Positions 1-8,376 of a DNA stretch of 64,000 nucleotides are shown here, in pieces (positions within the stretch are counted from its first letter, which is position 1; every line of letters starts with the position of its first letter). Made by a program: the position numbers and the translations under genes. The DNA is taken from assembly GCA_005518185.1 (NCBI GenBank), contig RKSN01000001.1:186001-250000 (forward strand), in the 5' to 3' direction. The notes beneath the pieces were generated by a model that was given only the letters and a program-made list of their open reading frames with translations, did no database searches and was not told where the DNA came from. Origin of the DNA: Chakrabartia godavariana (lineage in GTDB: Bacteria; Pseudomonadota; Alphaproteobacteria; Sphingomonadales; Sphingomonadaceae).

Positions 1-2
1 CA

Positions 3-41
3 CCTGCGAGCATCGAGAAGGATATCGAAAAGCTGCTTTAG
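3..41 (+). CDS. 3' end of an unidentified protein-coding gene
   Basis: The window opens inside an open frame that reads PASIEKDIEKLL and stops at TAG (39-41). Only 12 residues are visible, so no function can be assigned. The ending loosely resembles the C-terminus of some glutathione peroxidases, but that is a guess. The gene runs in the same direction as dnaE. Confidence 0.4.
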   Translation, partial: PASIEKDIEKLL

Positions 42-51
42 GGGCCGCCCA

Positions 52-192
52 TATCCTCCCCCATCGGGGGAGGGGGACCGCGAAGCGGTGGAGGGGGCAA
101 CGGGGCAGGGTGCTATGCCCAGACGTAGGGCGTGCTCCCGGCTCCCCCTCCGTCAGCCCGGTGGGCTGCCACCTCCCCCGAGGGGGGAGGAT
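52..192. repeat. Compound palindromic intergenic repeat
   Basis: Three hairpins lie between the first gene and dnaE. They are CCTCCCCC/GGGGGAGG at 55-73, CAGCCC/GGGCTG at 154-168, and CCTCCCCC/GGGGGAGG again at 172-190. The outer hairpins are near copies of each other and enclose about 100 bp. This is the look of a REP-type element. A related G/C-rich palindrome recurs at 62132-62153. There is no open frame of interest and no T-run, so it is not a clear terminator. Confidence 0.6.
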
Positions 193-277
193 TTGATCTC
201 TTGCCCGCCCGACTTATCCCCAACTCCGTCGCCCGAATCTGTTAACATCCCCGCCCGCGCTGCCTACAGTTGCGGGC

Positions 278-3200
278 ATGGCGTTTTCCCCCTTTGTGCC
301 TTTGCGCGTGTTTTCGGCCTATACGATGCTCGAAGGGGCCATCGAGCCGAAGGCGATTGCCAAGCGCGCGAAAGAACTGGGCTTTCCGGCGGTTGCGGTG
401 TGTGATCGCAACGGGCTTTATGCCGCGCCGCAATTTTCGGACGGCTGTAAAGGCGCGGGTGTTCAGCCGATCATCGGCACGCTGCTGACGCTGCTTCGGC
501 CTGACCGTCCCGACGGGACCGCCCGCGTCTATGACTCGCTCGCGCTCTTTGCGCAGGATGAGGCGGGCTATGACAATCTGTGTGCGCTCGTTTCCGCCGC
601 CCACCTTGCGCGTCCGGTCGAAGAGCCGCCGCATGTCAGCTTCGACAAGCTGGCCGCGCACACGCAGGGGCTGATTGCCCTGACGGCGGGCGGAGAGGGC
701 GCGCTGTGCCGCCTGCTCGCCGATGGGCAGACCGCAGCTGCGGAAAGTTACGTGGCGCGGCTGGAGGCGCTGTTCCCCAATCGGCTCTACATCGAGGTCT
801 CGCGTCGTCTCGACCCGGTTGAGGGCGCATCGGAAGCCGCGCTGCTCGATCTCGCTTATGCGCACGATCTGCCGCTTGTCGCGACCAATCCGGCTAATTT
901 TGCCGAAGCCGATTTCCACGCCGCGCATGATGCCATGCTGTGCATCGCGGCGAGCGCCTATGTGGAGAGCGAGGACCGCGTCAGAAGCTCGCCTGATGCG
1001 TGGATGAAGCCCGCCAAGGAAATGCAGCGCCTGTTCGAGGACCTGCCCGAGGCGCTGGCCAACACGCTCGTCGTGGCAAAGCGTTGTGCGGTCATGGCGC
1101 CCAAGCGCGCGCCGATTCTGCCGACGGTGGGCGACAAGGCGGGTGAGGCGGACCAGCTGCGCGCCGACGCCTATGCCGGGCTGGAGCGGCGCCTTGCCGC
1201 CATCCCGGATGCCGACCGCGACGTCTATTTCAAGCGGCTGGACTTTGAGCTCGACGTCATCGTGCAGATGGGGTTCCCCGGCTACTTCCTGATCGTTGCC
1301 GACTTCATCAAATGGGCGAAGGACAATGGCATCGCGGTGGGGCCGGGTCGCGGCTCGGGTGCGGGCTCGGCGGTCGCCTGGGCGCTGACGATCACCGATC
1401 TCGATCCCATCAAGCTCGGCCTGCTGTTCGAACGCTTCCTGAACCCCGAGCGCGTGTCGATGCCCGACTTCGACATCGATTTCTGCGAAACGCGGCGCGG
1501 TGAGGTCATCCGCTACGTCCAGCAGAAATATGGCGCGGACCATGTGGCGCAGATCATCACCTTCGGAACGATGAAGGCGCGCGCCGTGCTCAAGGATACG
1601 GGGCGCGTGCTGCAGATGAGCTATGGTCAGGTTGACCGGCTGGCCAAGCTGATCCCGAACCTGCCCGCCGATCCTTGGACGCTGGACCGCGCGCTCAACG
1701 GCGTGTCGGAACTGGCCGCCGAATACAAGAATGACCGGCAGGTCCGGCAGCTGCTCGACCTTGCGATGAAGCTCGAAGGCCTGCCGCGCCACAGCTCCAC
1801 CCACGCGGCGGGCGTCGTCATCGGCGACCGTCCGCTCGACCAGCTCGTCCCGCTCTACCGCGATCCACGCTCCGACATGCCGGTCACGCAGTTCGACATG
1901 AAATATGTCGAAGGCGCGGGGCTGGTGAAGTTCGACTTTCTGGGTCTCAAGACGCTGTCGGTCATCCAGCGCGCGCTTGACCTGATCGAACGGCGCACCG
2001 GCACCCGGCCCGATCTCGACGGCCTCGGCTGGGACGATGAGGGCGTCTATACGCTTCTCCAGAAGGGCGACACGGTCGGCGTGTTCCAGCTGGAATCGGA
2101 AGGGATGCGCCGCACGCTGGCGGCCGTGCGCCCGTCCAACTTCGGGGACATCATCGCGCTCGTCTCGCTCTACCGTCCGGGCCCGATGGACAACATCCCG
2201 CTGTTCGGTGACCGCAAGAACGGGCGCGTGCCGATCGAATATCCGCATCCGCTGCTCGAAGGCATATTGTCCGAAACCTACGGCATCTTCGTCTATCAGG
2301 AACAGGTCATGCAGGCCGCGCAGATCCTGGCCGGCTATACGCTGGGCGGCGCAGACATGCTTCGCCGCGCGATGGGCAAGAAGATCCAGAAGGAGATGGA
2401 TGAGCAGCGCGCCATCTTCGTCAATGGATGTGCCGAGCATAATGGCATCGATGCGGCAAAGGCGAACGAACTGTTCGACTTGATCGACAAGTTTGCGGGC
2501 TATGGCTTCAACAAGTCCCACGCGGCGGCCTATGCGCTGCTCGCCTATCAGACCGCCTGGCTGAAGGCGCATTACACGGCGGAGTTCTTCGCCGGATCGA
2601 TGAGTTTCGATATCTCGAACACCGACAAGCTCTCAATCTTCATGGATGACATGCGCCGCCTCGGCGTGCCTGCGCTGCCGCCGTGCATCAACATCAGCGG
2701 CGCCGACTTTGAGGTCGAGCCGCAGGACGAGGTCGTGGGTGTCCGCTATGCGCTGGGCGCGCTGAAGGGCGTTGGCGAAGGCGCGATGGAGCAGGTCGTG
2801 GCCGAGCGGGCTGCCAATGGCCCGTTCCTCTCGCTCGATGATTTTGCCGACCGGATCAGCCCGCGCCTCGTCAACCGGCGGCAGCTGGAAAGTCTGGCGG
2901 CGGGCGGTGCCTTTGATGCGCTGGAGCCCAACCGGGCTGGCGTCCATGCGGTTGCCGAAACCATCCTCGCGGTTGCAGCCGAAGCGGAAAGCGCGCGGAC
3001 CAGCGGGCAGGGTGGCCTGTTCGGCGGCGAAGAGCACAAGGTCGTCGCGATCAAGCTGCCGCCCGCCGCGCACTGGTCGCTCGCCGACCGCATGGCGCAG
3101 GAGCGGGAGGCCTTCGGCTTCTACTTCTCGGCGCACCCGGTCGATCGCTATCGTCACGTCGCCTCGGCGCATGGCGCGCGCGATTATGCCGCTCTTTGTG

Positions 3201-3754
3201 CGCAGCCGGCCCCCGCCGATGGCGCGCGGACCGGGGCGGTCATGGCCGTGCTGATCGAGGACGTGCGCTGGCGGACATCGGCCCGCGGGCGGCGCTACGC
3301 CAATTGCGCGGTCTCGGATGCGACGGGCCAGTTCATCGCCAGTTGCTTCGACGAGATCACCGCAAAGGAGATGGAGGACGCCGCCAAGGAGAATGCGTGC
3401 GGCCTCCTGACCGTCGAGCTGGACCGGCAGGCGGGCGAGGAAACGCCGCGCATTACCGTCAAGCGCCTGCAGCGGCTTGAAGGTCTTGCCGCCAACAGCC
3501 GCCTGATGGCGGTCGTCTCGGTCACCGACGTCGCGGCGATCCCTGCGCTTGCGGCGCTGTTGCACGGCGAAAGCGGGGGGCGTGGCGAAGTTATCGTCGA
3601 GGCAGACCTTGGTGCAGGGTCCTCGGCGCGTGTGCGCCTGGGCCGCAGCTTCGCGCTCGATGCCGAACTTGCCGCGCGCATGGAGGCCCTGCCGGGCGTG
3701 ACCGGCGTGGTCTTGAGCGCCGCCGAAATGCCGCGTCTCGCGCTCGTTTCCTGA
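278..3754 (+). CDS. dnaE: DNA polymerase III subunit alpha
   Basis: Replicative polymerase catalytic subunit of 1158 residues, close to the usual 1160-1200. It has an N-terminal PHP domain, then the polymerase palm with GPGRGSGAGS near residue 355, the catalytic pair PDFDIDF (Asp397 and Asp399), and the third acid in KFDFLGLKTL (Asp553). These are followed by the fingers, a helix-hairpin-helix region and a C-terminal OB-fold. The PHP domain looks degenerate: the usual HSxY/DH metal motifs read FSAY and CDRN, so phosphoesterase activity is unlikely (inference). The ATG at 278 has only a weak Shine-Dalgarno, but the protein start LRVFSAYTMLEGA aligns with DnaE N-termini. A 776-codon frame on the opposite strand is a shadow. 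Confidence 0.98.
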   Translation: MAFSPFVPLRVFSAYTMLEGAIEPKAIAKRAKELGFPAVAVCDRNGLYAAPQFSDGCKGAGVQPIIGTLLTLLRPDRPDGTARVYDSLALFAQDEAGYDNLCALVSAAHLARPVEEPPHVSFDKLAAHTQGLIALTAGGEGALCRLLADGQTAAAESYVARLEALFPNRLYIEVSRRLDPVEGASEAALLDLAYAHDLPLVATNPANFAEADFHAAHDAMLCIAASAYVESEDRVRSSPDAWMKPAKEMQRLFEDLPEALANTLVVAKRCAVMAPKRAPILPTVGDKAGEADQLRADAYAGLERRLAAIPDADRDVYFKRLDFELDVIVQMGFPGYFLIVADFIKWAKDNGIAVGPGRGSGAGSAVAWALTITDLDPIKLGLLFERFLNPERVSMPDFDIDFCETRRGEVIRYVQQKYGADHVAQIITFGTMKARAVLKDTGRVLQMSYGQVDRLAKLIPNLPADPWTLDRALNGVSELAAEYKNDRQVRQLLDLAMKLEGLPRHSSTHAAGVVIGDRPLDQLVPLYRDPRSDMPVTQFDMKYVEGAGLVKFDFLGLKTLSVIQRALDLIERRTGTRPDLDGLGWDDEGVYTLLQKGDTVGVFQLESEGMRRTLAAVRPSNFGDIIALVSLYRPGPMDNIPLFGDRKNGRVPIEYPHPLLEGILSETYGIFVYQEQVMQAAQILAGYTLGGADMLRRAMGKKIQKEMDEQRAIFVNGCAEHNGIDAAKANELFDLIDKFAGYGFNKSHAAAYALLAYQTAWLKAHYTAEFFAGSMSFDISNTDKLSIFMDDMRRLGVPALPPCINISGADFEVEPQDEVVGVRYALGALKGVGEGAMEQVVAERAANGPFLSLDDFADRISPRLVNRRQLESLAAGGAFDALEPNRAGVHAVAETILAVAAEAESARTSGQGGLFGGEEHKVVAIKLPPAAHWSLADRMAQEREAFGFYFSAHPVDRYRHVASAHGARDYAALCAQPAPADGARTGAVMAVLIEDVRWRTSARGRRYANCAVSDATGQFIASCFDEITAKEMEDAAKENACGLLTVELDRQAGEETPRITVKRLQRLEGLAANSRLMAVVSVTDVAAIPALAALLHGESGGRGEVIVEADLGAGSSARVRLGRSFALDAELAARMEALPGVTGVVLSAAEMPRLALVS

Positions 3755-3892
3755 CCATCGCCCTTTGGGTGTCCCAATCTGGATCAGTGCGGCGCACTGA
3801 CCGCGTGACTCAAATTGGGCTTTGAGTTAAAGACGGCTTTACCAACGAAAAATCGCGTCGGGTCGCACTCGTTCACAAGAAGGAGAACCGAC

Positions 3893-4501
3893 ATGAAGAA
3901 ATTCGTCATCGCTCTGGCTGGCAGCACCATGTTCCTGGCCGCTCAAGCCAGCGCTGCCATCCCCGTCTATCCGACACCGGGTGTAATCAATCCCGTCGAC
4001 TATTCGTTCACCGCGGCGTCAACCGGCAATGTCGTTGCCTATTTCGCGCAGAACGGGGCCGGCTTTACCAACCTGCTCGGCCTGCTCGTCAATGGCGTCG
4101 ATACCGGCATTGAAGGTCTGAACAACCAGACGACGGCCCCCGGCACTTCGCTGGACTTCGGTCCGGTCAATGCGGGTGACGTGCTGACCTTCCGTCTGCG
4201 CGTGACCAACACCGGCGATCTTTTCTATTCGGAACGCGCGCGCAATACCGATGGCATCACGCACATCTACAGCACGGCCTATGCGGGCGGTGACTTCGGC
4301 ATTCCGGCAGGCACCTATGTGGCCTTTGAAGACCTTCGGGGCGGCGGTGACCGGGATTATGACGATCTCGGCTTCGTCTTCACGAACGTGCGTGCGGGCG
4401 TGCCTGAACCGGCGGCGTGGGCCTTGATGCTCGGTGGCTTCGGTCTGGTTGGCGCATCGATGCGTCGCCGCCGCAGCCAGGCGACCGTCACCTACGCCTG
4501 A
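3893..4501 (+). CDS. PEPxxWA-CTERM secreted protein with a DUF4114-like domain
   Basis: A 202-residue exported protein. It starts with a typical signal peptide (MKKFVIALAG to AQASA, cleavage near residue 19) and ends with VPEPAAWALMLGGFGLVG followed by RRRR. That ending is the sphingomonad PEPxxWA sorting signal recognised by an exosortase. The stretch FEDLRGGGDRDYDDLGFVF is typical of DUF4114, a domain found in surface proteins. The start is fixed by AAGGAGAA at 3880-3887; a longer frame from 3815 has no ribosome-binding site. No exosortase is encoded in this window. Function is unknown; a cell-surface or exopolymer role is likely by family. Confidence 0.85.
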   Translation: MKKFVIALAGSTMFLAAQASAAIPVYPTPGVINPVDYSFTAASTGNVVAYFAQNGAGFTNLLGLLVNGVDTGIEGLNNQTTAPGTSLDFGPVNAGDVLTFRLRVTNTGDLFYSERARNTDGITHIYSTAYAGGDFGIPAGTYVAFEDLRGGGDRDYDDLGFVFTNVRAGVPEPAAWALMLGGFGLVGASMRRRRSQATVTYA

Positions 4502-4525
4502 TCCCTTCTCGGGTTCCTCTTCCTT

Positions 4526-4557
4526 CGGCCGGCGCTTCCCTCGGGCAGCGTCGGCCG
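4526..4557 (+). terminator. Hairpin downstream of the PEP-CTERM gene
   Basis: The stem CGGCCGGCGCTTC pairs with GCAGCGTCGGCCG with two mismatches and starts 25 bp after the stop codon. No clear U-tract follows, so it may be a weak or Rho-assisted terminator. Confidence 0.45.
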
Positions 4558-4654
4558 TTGCCACTTGGCCGATTGCCTATTGACGGCTGACGCGACTTTG
4601 ATGCCATAGTGGCGCAGACCCAATTGGGGAGGTCGCAGCCACAGGATCGCGTTC

Positions 4655-5983
4655 ATGGCGAAGTCGGGGGACTTCCATCGTCTGGGTATAACCGAGCTTC
4701 ACGCCGCCTTCGCGCGAGGTGACGCGACGCCGTCTGGCGTGCTCGACCATTTCCTCCGCCGGATCGAGGCGCTGGACCCGGCGCTGCGCGCCTTTGTGGA
4801 GGTGGATGCGAAATCGGCGCGGGCCGCCGCCTTCCTCAGCGATGCGCGCTTTGCCGCAGACAGCCGCCGCCCGCTTGAGGGCATTCCCATCGCGATCAAG
4901 GCCAATCTCGCCGTGCGCGGGCTGGAGCTTGCCGCGGGCATGGAGGCGCGGCGCGGCATCGTAGCCGAAGAGGATTCGGTTGTCGTGCAGCGTCTGCGCG
5001 ATGCCGGGGCCATCATCATCGGCACGACCAACATGCACGAAGCCGCACTGGGGGCGACGACGGACAATCCGTTCTTCGGCCGCTGCGTCAATCCGCACGG
5101 CACGGCGCTATCCCCCGGCGGCTCGTCCGGCGGCAGCGCTGTGGCCGTGGCGGCGGGCCTGTGCGTGGCGGCAATCGGCACGGACACGCTCGGGTCGATC
5201 CGCATCCCGGCGGCGCTGTGCGGCATCTATGGCCTGAAGCCCACGCCTGGTACGATCCTGACAGCCGGGCTGGTGCCGCTGTCCCCCCGGTTTGACGCGA
5301 TCGGCCCCATGGCCCGGTCCATGGACGACATGGCGATCCTGACCAATGTGCTGTGCGCGCCCGATCTCGCAACGGCGATGCGCCGGTCCCATTTTTCGCT
5401 GCTGGCGGGCTTTGGCGGCACCGAATGCGATCCCGAAATTGCCGAGAAGATGGCGCTGATCCAGGCGGAGCTGCCCGACCGGCAGGGTGAGATTGTTGTC
5501 CGCCCCAATTGCGCTGCGGTCCGCAGGGCGACCTTCATTCTGTCCACGCGCGATCTGATCCCGACGCTGGTCGAGCTTGGTGAGGCGCGCTGCGCCCGCG
5601 TTTCGCCGGAGATTACCGCACTCCTCGAACGCGTCGTTGACCGTGATGAGGAAAGGCTGCGTCGCGACCGGACGCTCATTGATCAGGTCGCGCAGATGCT
5701 CCGCCGCGAAATCGGGAGCAACGGCATTCTTGTGACGCCGACGACGCCCGTCGCGGCCTTCCCGCATGACACGCCGATGCCGGAAACCATCGCCGACTTC
5801 ACGGTCCTCGCCAATGTCGCGGGCCTTCCGGCGATCACCATTCCGGCCGGCCGCAACAGCGCCGACCTGCCCATTGGGCTGCAGCTGATCGGTCCGGCCG
5901 GCGGGGAGGCGATGCTGATCGCGCAGGCGCGGATGCTCGATGACCGGATACGGGGTTATGCCGCCCCGGCGGGGTATGCGTAG
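4655..5983 (+). CDS. Amidase-signature family hydrolase
   Basis: A 442-residue amidase-signature enzyme that hydrolyses C-N amide bonds; the substrate cannot be told from sequence. The Ser-cisSer-Lys triad is complete: Lys82 in IPIAIKANL, cis-Ser157 in SPGGSSGGSA, and nucleophile Ser181 in GTDTLGSIRIPA. The 24-residue spacing between the serines is standard. There are no gatC or gatB genes nearby and the length is below most GatA proteins, so a stand-alone amidase is favoured over the tRNA amidotransferase. There is no signal peptide. It stands alone, convergent with the 2-oxoacid dehydrogenase operon. Confidence 0.9.
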   Translation: MAKSGDFHRLGITELHAAFARGDATPSGVLDHFLRRIEALDPALRAFVEVDAKSARAAAFLSDARFAADSRRPLEGIPIAIKANLAVRGLELAAGMEARRGIVAEEDSVVVQRLRDAGAIIIGTTNMHEAALGATTDNPFFGRCVNPHGTALSPGGSSGGSAVAVAAGLCVAAIGTDTLGSIRIPAALCGIYGLKPTPGTILTAGLVPLSPRFDAIGPMARSMDDMAILTNVLCAPDLATAMRRSHFSLLAGFGGTECDPEIAEKMALIQAELPDRQGEIVVRPNCAAVRRATFILSTRDLIPTLVELGEARCARVSPEITALLERVVDRDEERLRRDRTLIDQVAQMLRREIGSNGILVTPTTPVAAFPHDTPMPETIADFTVLANVAGLPAITIPAGRNSADLPIGLQLIGPAGGEAMLIAQARMLDDRIRGYAAPAGYA

Positions 5984-5987
5984 AGGC

Positions 5988-5999
5988 GGGGGGGGGGGG
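5988..5999. repeat. 12-bp poly-G tract
   Basis: An uninterrupted run of 12 G lies five bases after the amidase stop and about 60 bp before the stop of the convergent E2 gene. It is in no coding frame. It may be prone to slippage or to sequencing error. Confidence 0.9.
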
Positions 6000-6061
6000 C
6001 TCACAAGGCGCGGCTCATGCACACAGCGCTCGCCCGGAGCGGGTGGGAAATAAACGCCCCT

Positions 6062-7339
6062 TCAATCCGCGAACAGCAGGACCGGCGTTTCGAGCAGCTT
6101 CTTGACCGCCTGAACGAAGCTCGCCGCATCCCAGCCATCGACGACACGGTGGTCGCAGCTGATCGACAGGTTCATCAGCTTGGCACGCACGATGTCATCC
6201 CCCACAAAGATGGGGCGTTCCACGATCTTGTTCGGGCCGATGATCGCGACTTCGGGCCTGTTGATGACCGGCGTCGTCGCAATGCCGCCCAAGGGGCCGA
6301 GCGAGGTGATGGTGAGCGTGGAGCCGGAAAGTTCCTCTGACTTGGCCTTGCCGGATCGCGCCGCCTCCGCCAGCCGCGTGATCTCGCCTGCCAGCTGCCA
6401 GACATTCTTCGCCTGCGCGTCGCGGATGACGGGGACCATCAGGCCCGCATCGGTCTGCGTTGCCATGCCCAGATGGACGGCGCCGTGGCGCGTCACGACC
6501 CCCGCCTCATCGTCATAGCGCGCGTTGATCATCGGGAAGTCGGGCAGCGCCTTGCAGAGCGCGACGATCAAGAGCGGCAGCATGGTGAGCTTCGGGCGGT
6601 CGCCCCGGTTGGCGTTGAGATCGCCGCGCATCGCCTCCAGCGCGGTCACGTCGATTTCCTCGACATAGGTGAAGTGCGGAATGTGGCGCTTGGATGCGGC
6701 CATGTTTTCCGCGATGCGCCGCCGCATGCCGACCACCTTGATGGCTTCATCGGCGCGCGTGGCGCCCGCCGCGCGATAGCCCTGCCCGCCATTGTAGGAC
6801 AGGAAGGCGTCAAGGTCCGAATGCCGGATGCGGTCGCCTTCGCGGGGGCGCACCTGCGACAGGTCGATGCCGAGGTCCTTCGCGCGGGCCCGCACGGCCG
6901 GTGAGGCCAGCGCCTGTGCCGCAGGCTGCGGCACGCTGATCTCGGTCGCGTCTGGGTGCGGCGCGGGAATGAAATGGGCAGCGGGCGCTTCGGGCATATG
7001 CTGCTCGGGTGCGGCCTCCAGATCGGTGCCGGACAGCGCGTCCTCAACTGCCGCTTCGACTTTCGGCGCGGACACCTCCGCAGGCGCTTCCTCCTCACCC
7101 TCGGTTTCAATGACCAGCAGCGTCGAGCCGATCGGGATCATGTCGCCGACTTCGCCCGCAACTTCGATGACTGTGCCACTCACCGGCGACTCCATCTCCA
7201 CGGTCGCCTTGTCGGTCATCATGTCGGCCACGCCCTGATCTTCTGACACGGTGTCACCGACCTTCACGTGCCAGGCGACGATTTCCGCTTCGGCGATGCC
7301 TTCGCCAATGTCGGGCAGACGGAATTCAAAGCGGGCCAT
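6062..7339 (-). CDS. bkdB: Branched-chain 2-oxoacid dehydrogenase E2 (dihydrolipoyl acyltransferase)
   Basis: E2 core of a 2-oxoacid dehydrogenase complex; it transfers the acyl group from E1 to CoA through lipoyl-lysine. 425 residues with one N-terminal lipoyl domain (Lys44 in TDKATVEME), an acidic Ala/Pro linker, a peripheral-subunit-binding domain around 145-180, and the catalytic domain ending in DHRVVDGWDAA (His397, Asp401). A single lipoyl domain and the split E1 point to the branched-chain complex rather than E. coli-type pyruvate dehydrogenase. It is the last gene of a three-gene operon, two bases after the E1 beta stop. The E3 (lpd) subunit is not in the window. Confidence 0.93.
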   Translation of the reverse strand: MARFEFRLPDIGEGIAEAEIVAWHVKVGDTVSEDQGVADMMTDKATVEMESPVSGTVIEVAGEVGDMIPIGSTLLVIETEGEEEAPAEVSAPKVEAAVEDALSGTDLEAAPEQHMPEAPAAHFIPAPHPDATEISVPQPAAQALASPAVRARAKDLGIDLSQVRPREGDRIRHSDLDAFLSYNGGQGYRAAGATRADEAIKVVGMRRRIAENMAASKRHIPHFTYVEEIDVTALEAMRGDLNANRGDRPKLTMLPLLIVALCKALPDFPMINARYDDEAGVVTRHGAVHLGMATQTDAGLMVPVIRDAQAKNVWQLAGEITRLAEAARSGKAKSEELSGSTLTITSLGPLGGIATTPVINRPEVAIIGPNKIVERPIFVGDDIVRAKLMNLSISCDHRVVDGWDAASFVQAVKKLLETPVLLFAD

Positions 7340-7341
7340 CC

Positions 7342-8376
7342 TCAGTCCTTCATCACTTTTTCAATCGCCATCCCGATGCGGACGGGGCCGGGGAAATAGG
7401 CCCATTCCAGACTATGGGGATAGGGCGTGTCAAACCCGGTCACGCGCTCGATCGGCGCCTCAAGATGGTAAAAGCAGCGCTCCTGAATCTGGGCGGCAAG
7501 CTCCGCGCCAAAGCCCGAAGTGCGCGTCGCCTCATGGATGATGACGCAGCGACCGGTCTTCTTGACCGAGGCCTCGATGGTCTCAATGTCGAGCGGGATC
7601 AGCGTGCGCAGATCGATGACATCGGCATCGACGCCCAGTTCTTCGACAGCCGCCAAGCCCACATGCACCATCGTGCCATAGGTGATGACGGTCAGGTCCT
7701 GCCCTTCACGCACCAGCGCCGCCTTGCCGAGCGGGATGGTGTAATGGCCCTCCGGCACCTCGCTCGCCGGGTGCTTCGCCCAGGGCTGGACCGGCCGGTC
7801 ATAATGGCCATCGAACGGGCCATTGTAGATGCGCTTGGGTTCAAAGAAGATGACAGGGTCATTGTCCTCAATAGCCGCAAGCAGCAGTCCCTTGGCGTCA
7901 TAGGGGGTCGAGGGGATCACCGTCTTCAGGCCCGAGACATGCGTGAAAATGCCTTCGGGCGACTGGCTGTGCGTCTGCCCGCCAAAGATGCCGCCGCCAA
8001 AGGGGGACCGCACCGTGATCGGCATGTGCCATTGCCCCGCCGAGCGGTAGCGGATGCGCGCCGCTTCCGAGACGAGCTGGTCGAGTGCGGGGTAGATGTA
8101 ATCGGCGAACTGGATTTCGGGCACCGGGCGCAGGCCATAGGCCGCCATGCCGACGGCGACGCCGATGATGCCGCATTCGGTGATCGGCGTGTCAAAGCTG
8201 CGCGTCTTGCCGAACTCCTGCTGCAACCCGGCCGTCGCGCGGAAGACGCCACCGAAAAAGCCGACATCTTCGCCGAAGACGACGACATCGTCATCGCGCG
8301 CCATGGCGAGGCGCATGGCGTCGTTGATCGCCTCGATCATGTTCATGCGGCGGGTCGGGGCTGGGGCGTTGGACAT
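7342..8376 (-). CDS. bkdA2: Branched-chain 2-oxoacid dehydrogenase E1 beta subunit
   Basis: 344 residues. It pairs with E1 alpha to decarboxylate branched-chain 2-oxoacids with thiamine diphosphate. Family features are FGEDVGFFGGVFRAT near the start, the central SPFGGGIFGGQTHSQSPE, and a C-terminal transketolase domain with IDLRTLIPLD and HEATRTSGFG. The ATG at 8376 is chosen because it overlaps the E1 alpha stop as TGATG, a sign of translational coupling. An upstream in-frame ATG at 8406 would add ten residues inside the E1 alpha gene. Confidence 0.93.
   Translation of the reverse strand: MSNAPAPTRRMNMIEAINDAMRLAMARDDDVVVFGEDVGFFGGVFRATAGLQQEFGKTRSFDTPITECGIIGVAVGMAAYGLRPVPEIQFADYIYPALDQLVSEAARIRYRSAGQWHMPITVRSPFGGGIFGGQTHSQSPEGIFTHVSGLKTVIPSTPYDAKGLLLAAIEDNDPVIFFEPKRIYNGPFDGHYDRPVQPWAKHPASEVPEGHYTIPLGKAALVREGQDLTVITYGTMVHVGLAAVEELGVDADVIDLRTLIPLDIETIEASVKKTGRCVIIHEATRTSGFGAELAAQIQERCFYHLEAPIERVTGFDTPYPHSLEWAYFPGPVRIGMAIEKVMKD

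Noticed and set aside
242-2572. 776-codon open frame antisense to dnaE
   Set aside because: It lies wholly across dnaE, is Arg/His/Asp-rich with no domain, and is the usual high-GC shadow frame.
4655-5983. gatA (tRNA amidotransferase subunit A)
   Set aside because: No gatC or gatB adjacent, and the protein is shorter than typical GatA.
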